Of a stretch of DNA of 5,042 bases, positions 1 to 5,042 are shown in pieces (the first letter of the stretch is position 1; each line of letters begins with the position of its first letter). The position numbers and the translations under genes were made by a program. Origin of the DNA: Acidobacteriota bacterium. GTDB taxonomy: Bacteria > Acidobacteriota > Terriglobia > UBA7540. The stretch is from assembly GCA_021789565.1 (NCBI GenBank), contig JAJYJL010000766.1, forward strand, positions 1-5,042, in the 5' to 3' direction. The notes under the pieces are model-generated. The model saw only the letters and a program-made list of their open reading frames with translations, was not told the DNA's origin and did no database searches.

Positions 1-304
1 TTTCAAAATCATGCACCGAGATACGCGGACGCATCTTGACTTCTTTCAGTCCGGCTGCCTTCTGGTGCTTCCGGGCTTCATGCTGCCGCTTGCTCAACTG
101 GTACAGGTATTTCCCGTAGTTGATAATGCGGCAGACGGGCGGGTTTGCCTGAGGCGCCACTTCCACCAAGTCAAGACCCTGCTCCCGGGCAATCTTCAAT
201 GCCTCAATGGGGGGCATCACTCCAATCTGGTTTCCGCCCTCGTCGATCAGACGAATTTCCCGGGCGCGGATTTTTTCATTGACTCGTACGTAATTCCGAC
301 TGAT
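1..304 (-). CDS. infC: Translation initiation factor IF-3, 5' part (runs off the left edge), AUC start
   Basis: IF-3 binds the 30S subunit, blocks premature 50S joining and checks start codon-initiator tRNA pairing. The 101 visible codons show the typical N-terminal domain: [14 protein letters not shown] at about residues 8-21, then DLVEVAP and [12 protein letters not shown] near residues 45-66. A basic linker ([12 protein letters not shown]) follows, and then the beginning of the C-terminal domain ([15 protein letters not shown], about 87-101). The rest lies outside the window; the family is usually about 170-200 residues. No ATG, GTG or TTG exists between the upstream in-frame TAA (344-346) and the conserved domain. 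The start is therefore placed at ATC (302-304), giving (M)[11 protein letters not shown], which matches the usual IF-3 N-terminus. A perfect AGGAGG lies 7 nt upstream. The gene follows thrS on the same strand, as in many bacteria, where rpmI and rplT come next. Identification is near certain; the start codon is well supported by inference. Confidence 0.95.
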   Translation of the reverse strand, partial: MSRNYVRVNEKIRAREIRLIDEGGNQIGVMPPIEALKIAREQGLDLVEVAPQANPPVCRIINYGKYLYQLSKRQHEARKHQKAAGLKEVKMRPRISVHDFE

Positions 305-311
305 AGATAGT

Positions 312-317
312 CCTCCT
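312..317 (-). promoter_or_regulatory. Ribosome binding site deciding the infC AUC start
   Basis: On the minus strand this reads AGGAGG, a perfect anti-Shine-Dalgarno match. It ends 7 nt before the ATC codon at 302-304, which is ideal spacing. No canonical start codon lies within the normal distance, so the site fixes the unusual start. A strong site would offset the weakness of an AUC codon. Confidence 0.85.
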
Positions 318-342
318 GGTCTATTCGACCGCTCTAACCTAA

Positions 343-351
343 ATTATGTCA
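343..351 (-). promoter_or_regulatory. Possible extended -10 promoter for infC
   Basis: The minus strand reads TGACATAAT, which resembles the extended -10 form TGnTATAAT with one mismatch in the hexamer. It lies about 39 nt upstream of the infC start, so a transcript would carry a leader of roughly 30 nt. No convincing -35 hexamer is visible at 16-19 bp. Separate promoters ahead of infC are known in other bacteria, but here it rests only on the motif, and readthrough from thrS is equally possible. Confidence 0.3.
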
Positions 352-403
352 GATACTTCTTGCATTCAGGTAAGCGTTGCTTTTCTTATCCACTATCGAA
401 AGC

Positions 404-2341
404 TTACCATTGATTAGCCCGCGTGTCGATAAGTTCGCGAAGGTAAGACTTAAACTCCGCAAGGGAGTGGAAACCGGCATCTCCGGTGTCGCGCCTGCGA
501 ACGGCCACTCCCCCGCCCTGCGCCTCGCGGTCTCCCACCACCAGCATAAAAGGAATCCGCTGGAGCTGGGCATCGCGAATGCGGGCGTTCAACTTTTCAT
601 TCCGGTCGTCCAATTCCACCCGGATGCCGGCCGCCCTCAACTCTCCGGCCGCCTTGCGCGCATAGTCTGTATGCTTCTCGCTGATCGGCAGCACCACTGA
701 CTGCACGGGCGAGAGCCACACCGGGAAGGCCCCGGCGTAGTGCTCAATCAGAACGCCGAAAAATCTCTCCACAGAACCCAGCAACGCCCGGTGCACCATC
801 ACGGGTGTATGCGGCTTTCCGTCCGCAGCCGTGTATTCCAGCCCGAAGCGGCGCGGCAGGTTAAAGTCAAACTGCACTGTGGTCAACTGCCAGGGCCGGC
901 CGATGGCGTCCACTAGCTTAACATCAATTTTCGGTCCATAAAACACCGCTTCGCCCGGCATGTATTTGTAGGGAATGTCCATCCGCTTGAGCGTATTCAT
1001 CAAAGCGGCTTCGGCGCGGTCCCATTCTTCCACCGTCCCGGCATAATGCTCGGCGTGCTGGGGGTCGCGCGCAGAGAGCTCTACTTCGAACCGGTCAAAG
1101 CCAAACGTCTTCAGGACCAGCTGGGCGAACTCCACACAATCCTGGACTTCACTCTCAAGTTGCTCCGGCATGCAGAAGATATGCGCGTCATCCTGCGTGA
1201 AGCCGCGAACGCGCAGCAATCCGTGCATCACGCCCGAGCGCTCATAGCGATAAACCGTTCCGAGTTCGGCCAGGCGCATGGGCAGTTCCCGGTAGCTGCG
1301 GCGGCGGTCTTTATAAATCAGAATGTGGCCCGGGCAATTCATCGGCTTCAATTGATAGCGCTCGTTTTCCACTTCCATCGGCCCGAACATGTTCTCGCGA
1401 TAGAAATTCGCGTGGCCGCTGGTCTCCCACAAATGGAGCCGCATGGCGTGCGGCGTGTAAACCATGTCGTAGCCGTGCGCGATGAGTTCGTCACGCAGCC
1501 AGTCCTCAATTTCCCGCCGGATGACGCCGCCCTTGGGATGCCAGAAGATCAGGCCCGGTCCGGCTTCATCCTGGATGCTGAACAGGTCCAGTTCCTTGCC
1601 CAGGCGCCGGTGGTCGCGCTTCCTGGCTTCTTCCATCTGGTGAATGTATTCGTCCAGCTCTTTTTGGGTGAAGAAGGCCGTGCCGTAAATCCGCTGCATC
1701 GGGTGCGACTTTTCATCGCCCTTCCAGTGCGCACCCGCCACGCTCAGTAGCTTGAACGCCTTGATGCGTCCCGTCGAGGGGATGTGCGGGCCTCGGCAGA
1801 AATCGAGAAACTTCCCCGTGCGGTACGCAGAAAAAACCGGCTCTGCCTTTTCCTCGATCAGCTCGCACTTCAAAAATTCGCCCATCTTGTCAAAAATCTT
1901 CAGACCTTCCGCCTTGGGAAAATAGACCCGTTCGTAAGGAATATCCGCATCAGCCAGTTCCTTCATCTTGGCTTCAATGCGGGCAAGGTCGGCCTCAGTA
2001 AAGGGCTTCTCGCGGTAAAAATCATAAAAGAATCCGGTGTCAGTGGGCGGTCCGATACCGGGATGGGCGTCGGGGAAAAGCTCCAGCACCGCAGCGGCCA
2101 GCAGGTGCGCCGATGAATGCCGGTAGATCATCAGGCCCTCGGGCGAATTGGGTGTGATCACCTGAAAGGCCCCATCGGCTTCGAGCGGCGCACTCAAGTC
2201 CACTAAAGTTCCATTTACCTTCGCCGCAAGCGCCACTTTGGCAAGCCCCGCCCCGATGGACTGCGCCACCTCGCGGGCGCTGGTCCCTTGCGGAATTTCC
2301 TTTTGAGTGCCGTCAGGCAGCGTAACTTTAACGTTCCCCAT
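404..2341 (-). CDS. thrS: Threonyl-tRNA synthetase
   Basis: Cytoplasmic class II aminoacyl-tRNA synthetase that joins threonine to tRNA-Thr using ATP and hydrolyses mischarged Ser-tRNA-Thr. The 645 residues match the usual length (E. coli about 642). Order of domains: an N-terminal TGS-like domain (about 1-63), the editing domain with HSSAH at 75-79 and CRGPH at 182-186, the class II catalytic core (about 245-540) and the anticodon-binding domain (about 545-645). The zinc ligands expected from the E. coli enzyme are present as C336 (in KPMNCPGH), H387 (in DDAHIF) and H517 (in VMVHRA). Motif 2 has R365 in YRYERSG. The ATG start fits the family N-terminus, and an in-frame TAA lies 6 bp upstream, so no longer form is possible. 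Its Shine-Dalgarno site is weak: GGGAG lies about 14 nt away. A promoter candidate lies just upstream, and infC follows after 97 bp. Confidence 0.98.
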   Translation of the reverse strand: MGNVKVTLPDGTQKEIPQGTSAREVAQSIGAGLAKVALAAKVNGTLVDLSAPLEADGAFQVITPNSPEGLMIYRHSSAHLLAAAVLELFPDAHPGIGPPTDTGFFYDFYREKPFTEADLARIEAKMKELADADIPYERVYFPKAEGLKIFDKMGEFLKCELIEEKAEPVFSAYRTGKFLDFCRGPHIPSTGRIKAFKLLSVAGAHWKGDEKSHPMQRIYGTAFFTQKELDEYIHQMEEARKRDHRRLGKELDLFSIQDEAGPGLIFWHPKGGVIRREIEDWLRDELIAHGYDMVYTPHAMRLHLWETSGHANFYRENMFGPMEVENERYQLKPMNCPGHILIYKDRRRSYRELPMRLAELGTVYRYERSGVMHGLLRVRGFTQDDAHIFCMPEQLESEVQDCVEFAQLVLKTFGFDRFEVELSARDPQHAEHYAGTVEEWDRAEAALMNTLKRMDIPYKYMPGEAVFYGPKIDVKLVDAIGRPWQLTTVQFDFNLPRRFGLEYTAADGKPHTPVMVHRALLGSVERFFGVLIEHYAGAFPVWLSPVQSVVLPISEKHTDYARKAAGELRAAGIRVELDDRNEKLNARIRDAQLQRIPFMLVVGDREAQGGGVAVRRRDTGDAGFHSLAEFKSYLRELIDTRANQW

Positions 2342-2378
2342 TACTTAGAGGTCTTCTCCCATGAAAGATTAAACCGTT

Positions 2379-2408
2379 ACGATAACAGAGAGATTTCCAC
2401 GTGGTCAA
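2379..2408 (-). promoter_or_regulatory. Probable sigma-70 type promoter for thrS
   Basis: On the minus strand TTGACC (2403-2408, 5 of 6 to TTGACA) is followed after 18 bp by TATCGT (2379-2384, 4 of 6 to TATAAT). Transcription would begin near 2372, giving a leader of about 30 nt before the thrS ATG. It lies in the non-coding gap between the kinase gene and thrS, which supports it. The palindrome CCACGTGG (2397-2404) overlaps the -35 element and could be an operator, but this is inference. Confidence 0.55.
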
Positions 2409-2482
2409 ACCTATTCGCGGCTGAAGCTCGTTTCATGGCCATTTCCACGCTTGAGTATACAAGAACAACAATCAGGCAGGAT

Positions 2483-3454
2483 TTACGACAGGGATCCACC
2501 CAGGAACGTTTCCGTCAACCTTGAGGCAGGGAAGGAAATGTGGGCCCTTACAGCATTCAGTTCCTGTGCGCCCACGTTGGTGGGCCGGAACAGTCCGTAC
2601 GTTGAGGCGACCCCGTTTTCAAGGAAGCATTGCCGCACGGCGCGGATGGCCGGGCCGGAATTCTCGCGGCTCAAAATGCCGACCCCCGGCCCGGACCCGC
2701 AAACAAAAATGCCGATCACTCCGTCCGCGCGCACTTGGAGGGCCTCTTCCAGCCCCGGCACAGCTTTCCGCAGAACGGGAGCTCCGCTGGATTCCAGTCC
2801 GGCGATGTTGCGCCTGCCCGACTGGGCAAACAGTTCACCGAGCGTCCGGACGCGCTCAAAATGCGATGCTGCGTCCTGCTCGGGGATTTCGTCCGGATTC
2901 GTGCCTGCAGTAACCGCAACGACTGACTCGAACTCAGGAGTAACCACGCTCAGCACAAAATCTCCCGGCACAAAAGTTCGCCGCAGGGTCAGCGCGGAGG
3001 CTTCACCCGTGCAAGCCACAAAACCGCCGTGCCAGGCGGCGCGCAGGTTGTCCGCGCGCGCTTCATAGATCTGTGCCAGCTCGAACAGGGTCTTCTCATT
3101 CAACTGCAGTGAGTAGAGCCTGTCTGCGGCAATCAATCCCGCCAGCACTGCGGCGGTGCTCGATCCCATACCCACGCCCACCGGGACTGAACTGAAAACC
3201 TCAAAATCAGCGCCGCTGAATTCCAGCCCTTTCAAATGGAGCGCCGCCTCCATCGCCCGCACCACCAGGTTGTGGCGGTCTCGCGGGACAAGATGGCCAT
3301 TCTCGCCAAAGTACCGGATGCCCACACAGCCATCCAGCCTGGGCGTAACTTTCACATTGAACATGGCGTCGAGCGTCACCGCAGCGCAATTCATCGCGCC
3401 GGCAAAGTTCCCGACGGTGGCGGGCACCCTGACAAGGATGGACCTCGGCCTCAT
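2483..3454 (-). CDS. thrB: GHMP-family kinase, homoserine kinase-like (ThrB-like), divergent substrate site
   Basis: A 323-residue GHMP kinase, closest by motif to homoserine kinase, which phosphorylates homoserine in threonine synthesis. Motif 1 is VRVPATVGN (8-16). The ATP-binding glycine-serine loop is PVGVGMGSSTAA (91-102). EARADN (131-136) stands where ThrB has EGHPDN, and CGSGPGVGIL (252-261) is the C-terminal motif. The start is well set: AAGGAG (3462-3467) lies 7 nt before the ATG. Length is slightly above the usual 300-310. The kinase fold is clear, but residues known to hold homoserine in ThrB look altered (N22 for Asp, R133 for His, L228 for Arg, no clear partner for the other Arg). 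Threonine synthesis is supported by position, next to thrS and downstream of dapD. A different small alcohol substrate cannot be excluded. I am sure of the kinase family and moderately sure of the ThrB role. Confidence 0.7.
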   Translation of the reverse strand: MRPRSILVRVPATVGNFAGAMNCAAVTLDAMFNVKVTPRLDGCVGIRYFGENGHLVPRDRHNLVVRAMEAALHLKGLEFSGADFEVFSSVPVGVGMGSSTAAVLAGLIAADRLYSLQLNEKTLFELAQIYEARADNLRAAWHGGFVACTGEASALTLRRTFVPGDFVLSVVTPEFESVVAVTAGTNPDEIPEQDAASHFERVRTLGELFAQSGRRNIAGLESSGAPVLRKAVPGLEEALQVRADGVIGIFVCGSGPGVGILSRENSGPAIRAVRQCFLENGVASTYGLFRPTNVGAQELNAVRAHISFPASRLTETFLGGSLS

Positions 3455-3515
3455 GGGACTACTCCTTATGTGCCAACGATAGGTCGCGGGTCACTCAAAA
3501 GTGAAATTCCAAATT

Positions 3516-3545
3516 TTTATACAGCCGATAGATTTTGGTTATCCA
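3516..3545 (-). promoter_or_regulatory. Possible promoter for the ThrB-like kinase gene
   Basis: The minus strand has TGGATA (3540-3545, 4 of 6 to TTGACA), 18 bp, then TATAAA (3516-3521, 5 of 6 to TATAAT). The stretch is locally AT-rich compared with the coding DNA around it and lies in the 181-bp gap after the OsmC-family gene. The leader would be roughly 55 nt. A small inverted repeat (3491-3504) lies between promoter and gene. Motif evidence only. Confidence 0.4.
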
Positions 3546-3635
3546 TGAGTAACGAGGAAATGAAGCCTTGCAGAAACTGTGCCACCACAGGCTCACCGCA
3601 ACCCTGTTCGAACATTCTTGCAGGATTCGCTGGAA

Positions 3636-4112
3636 CTAGACGATCAATTCAAAAGAAGTGGAAACATGAATTGCGTCCTTCAGCGAGCGGGCCACCGGGC
3701 AGCGATCCATGTGCATGGCGTGAACGCGCTTTATGGTTTCGCGCTGTGATTCAGGCGCCTGCAGCTTGTAATGCGCGTGGATCCGCCGGATGACCAGAAC
3801 TCTACAGTCCACTTCGACTTCGCCAATAACTTCAGAGATCAGCTTGCCGTTGCTGGCGTCAATCTGGCGCGCTTCCAGCGCACCGCCAAAAAGACCGGTC
3901 AGTCAGCCGCCGGTTGCGGCCACCACATAGTCCAGCGTGGTTGCACAAGGCGGATATTTTTCAGGCGGGACCTTGTAATGCTCGGCAACTTCCGAATGCA
4001 CGCCAAATTGCACGGGCTTTTCGCTGCCGGGCAGATAGGCCAGCCTCATGGGGCCAACCTGGCGCTCAATCCGAACCCGGGGGGTGTAGGCGACCTCGGC
4101 ATTTTCCGGCAT
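3636..4112 (-). CDS. OsmC/Ohr-family protein, probable selenoprotein with Sec at codon 70 (in-frame UGA at 3903-3905)
   Basis: OsmC/Ohr proteins are cytoplasmic thiol peroxidases or related reductases that act with two cysteines. Read through one in-frame TGA, the frame gives 158 residues, a normal family length. The N-terminal half has VQFGVHSEVAEHY (34-46) and YPPCATTLDYVVAATGG (53-69). The TGA is codon 70, followed by LTGLFGGALEARQID (71-85) and then DRCPVARSLKDAI (136-148), which holds the second cysteine, C138. Homologues have Cys where the TGA stands, so the predicted active pair is Sec70/Cys138. The spacing of 68 is close to the 64-66 of Ohr and OsmC as I recall them. A SECIS-like hairpin follows the TGA. 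There is no frameshift and no second stop before TAG. The Shine-Dalgarno site GAGGTG (4118-4123) overlaps the dapD stop, implying coupled translation. The Ohr-type Glu ten residues before the first active site is absent (Leu60), so the substrate is unknown. A recent nonsense mutation is the main alternative. Confidence 0.85.
3863..3890 (-). promoter_or_regulatory. Bacterial SECIS-like hairpin downstream of the Sec UGA
   Basis: In the minus-strand RNA, GGUGCGCU (nt 19-26 after the UGA) pairs with AGCGCGCC (nt 30-37) around a GGA loop, giving 8 bp with one U-G pair. An alternative fold has a lower stem UGGCG/CGCCA (nt 15-19 with 34-38, extendable by two weaker pairs). It then has a left-side GUG bulge and a 4-bp upper stem CGCU/AGCG with the same GGA loop. 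That form resembles the fdhF element, which has a bulged U below a G-rich loop. The loop begins 27 nt after the UGA. This is inside the range known for bacterial SECIS elements, which need a G among the first two loop bases. Such elements bind SelB carrying Sec-tRNA. The hairpin lies within the coding sequence, as expected in bacteria. Confidence 0.75.
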
Positions 4113-4121
4113 GGCAGCACC

Positions 4122-4958
4122 TCATCGAAGCAGGTCTTCGAGTCTCACGGCCTGGTCAGTTTTTTCATCCCGGTACTTGATGATGACCGGCGTGTAAAGC
4201 GAGAGATTCCATTCCTTGCCACGCCCTCGCGTCACCGCGCGCGCTCCGGGAACCACCACCGCGCCCGGAGGGATCATCAACGGACGGCCGTCCTCGCGGC
4301 GATAGACCGTTTCGCGAACCAGGTCATAAACCGGCGTTGAACCCGTTAGAATCGTTCCGGCGGCCAGCACCGCTTCCCGGCCGACAACCGTGCCCTCGTA
4401 AACGCCGCAATTGCCTCCCACCAGAACGTCATCCTCAATGATCACCGGCAGCGCGCCCACCGGCTCCAGCACTCCGCCGATCTGCGCTGCCGCGGACAGG
4501 TGGCACCGCTTGCCGATCTGCGCGCAGGAACCCACCAGCGCATGAGAATCAACCATGGTCCCGTCGTCCACGTAGGCGCCTGCGTTCACGTACATCGGCG
4601 GCATGCAGGTTACGTTTTTGCCGATGTAACAGCCGTCGCGGATGGAAGATCCGCCTGGAACTACGCGCACATTCTGCCCGCCGGGAATCTGCTTCAGCGG
4701 ATACGTCTGCTTGTCGCGAAACTGGAAGCCGGCAGGCGGCATCTCCTCGGCACGACCGATCCGGAAGCCCAGCAGAATTCCCTTCTTCACCCAGGCGTTT
4801 ACCTTCCAGCCCGTGGCCGATTGCGCGTCGGGCTCCGCGGCGCGAACCTGGCCTTCATTCAAAGCCTTCTTGAACTCCTCAAAGGCCGTGAAATATTCCT
4901 CGCCGTATTGGTCCGATTTCCGCTCGAAAAGTTCTTCGATCTTTTGCTGTAGTGACAT
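4122..4958 (-). CDS. dapD: 2,3,4,5-tetrahydropyridine-2,6-dicarboxylate N-succinyltransferase
   Basis: DapD transfers succinyl from succinyl-CoA to tetrahydrodipicolinate in the succinylase route to meso-diaminopimelate and lysine, in the cytoplasm as a trimer. The 278 residues match the usual length (E. coli 274). An alpha-helical N-terminal part (about 1-95, with the [13 protein letters not shown] signature at 56-68) leads into a left-handed beta-helix of hexapeptide repeats (about 98-240). Family blocks there are [19 protein letters not shown] (122-140), VGSCAQIGK (142-150), [18 protein letters not shown] (160-177) and VYEGTVV (186-192). D137 and E188 are the acidic residues I would match to the catalytic pair reported for the family. 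A short C-terminal tail follows. An in-frame TGA 9 bp upstream of the ATG excludes a longer form. The Shine-Dalgarno site is weak. The OsmC-family gene starts 9 bp after its stop, so the two are very likely co-transcribed. Confidence 0.97.
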   Translation of the reverse strand: MSLQQKIEELFERKSDQYGEEYFTAFEEFKKALNEGQVRAAEPDAQSATGWKVNAWVKKGILLGFRIGRAEEMPPAGFQFRDKQTYPLKQIPGGQNVRVVPGGSSIRDGCYIGKNVTCMPPMYVNAGAYVDDGTMVDSHALVGSCAQIGKRCHLSAAAQIGGVLEPVGALPVIIEDDVLVGGNCGVYEGTVVGREAVLAAGTILTGSTPVYDLVRETVYRREDGRPLMIPPGAVVVPGARAVTRGRGKEWNLSLYTPVIIKYRDEKTDQAVRLEDLLR

Positions 4959-5042
4959 AAGCCATCAAAATTCTTCAGCCGGTCCGTGACCCGGTGGGTT
5001 CCGGGCAAGAATTCTTCTCTGTGACCTCCGTAGCGCCAAAAA

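Noticed and set aside
1046..1750. A 234-codon open frame on the plus strand
   Set aside because: It lies wholly within thrS on the opposite strand, has no recognisable family and is explained by GC-rich antisense codon structure.
2342..2482. A T-box leader ahead of thrS
   Set aside because: The gap is short, has no clear T-box sequence or antiterminator/terminator pair, and the promoter would leave only about 30 nt of leader.
2451..3068. Plus-strand frame of 205 codons
   Set aside because: It is an antisense shadow of the ThrB-like kinase gene with no family features.
3236..3793. A 185-codon plus-strand frame with a CxxC near 3569-3580
   Set aside because: It overlaps both the kinase gene and the 3' end of the OsmC-family gene, and its composition looks like an antisense shadow. 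No domain or good ribosome site seen.
3903..4112. A complete 69-residue protein ending at the TGA
   Set aside because: It stops in the middle of a conserved OsmC domain, and the same frame continues with the remainder of that domain. A real short gene would not explain the intact 88-codon downstream part.
4990..5005. GC-rich hairpin CCCGG-n6-CCGGG as a terminator upstream of dapD
   Set aside because: There is no T run after it on either strand, so intrinsic termination is not supported.
4959..5042. 3' end of an upstream gene
   Set aside because: More than one minus-strand frame is open here, ending at different stops. 84 bp is too little to choose between them, and no family sequence is recognisable.

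Overview
The window is about 5 kb of fairly GC-rich bacterial chromosome. All five recognisable genes lie on the minus strand, so they read from right to left: dapD, an OsmC-family gene, a ThrB-like GHMP kinase, thrS and the beginning of infC. The thrS-infC order is the widely conserved start of the thrS-infC-rpmI-rplT translation cluster. Base composition, strong Shine-Dalgarno sites and the gene mix fit a free-living Gram-negative-type bacterium. An Acidobacteriota-like soil or sediment organism is my guess, but the window alone cannot prove it.

Right part (3636-5042): dapD (lysine and diaminopimelate synthesis) is followed after 9 bp by an OsmC/Ohr-family gene whose Shine-Dalgarno site overlaps the dapD stop codon. 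The OsmC-family frame is interrupted by a single in-frame TGA at codon 70. It then continues intact for 88 more sense codons, carrying the second half of the domain, to a TAG stop. The TGA sits exactly where the family has its first redox cysteine. It is followed at the proper distance by a GC-rich hairpin with a GGA loop, which fits a bacterial SECIS element. I read this gene as a selenoprotein: a Sec70/Cys138 version of the OsmC Cys/Cys pair. A conventional annotation would show only a truncated 69-residue protein. This is the main discovery of the window.

Middle part (2342-3635): after a 181-bp gap with a possible promoter comes a GHMP kinase most like homoserine kinase. Its ATP-binding motifs are intact, but several residues that bind homoserine in ThrB are changed, so its substrate is less certain than its fold. 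A 141-bp gap follows, holding a good sigma-70-type promoter for thrS.

Left part (1-2341): full-length threonyl-tRNA synthetase, a 97-bp spacer and the first 101 codons of infC. The infC gene has no ATG, GTG or TTG at its 5' end. A perfect AGGAGG site 7 nt upstream of an ATC codon points to AUC initiation, in line with the known IF-3 autoregulation through rare start codons.

Functionally the window joins aspartate-family amino-acid metabolism (DapD, possibly ThrB), threonine charging (ThrRS) and translation initiation (IF-3), with a probable selenium-dependent peroxide-type reductase inserted behind dapD.
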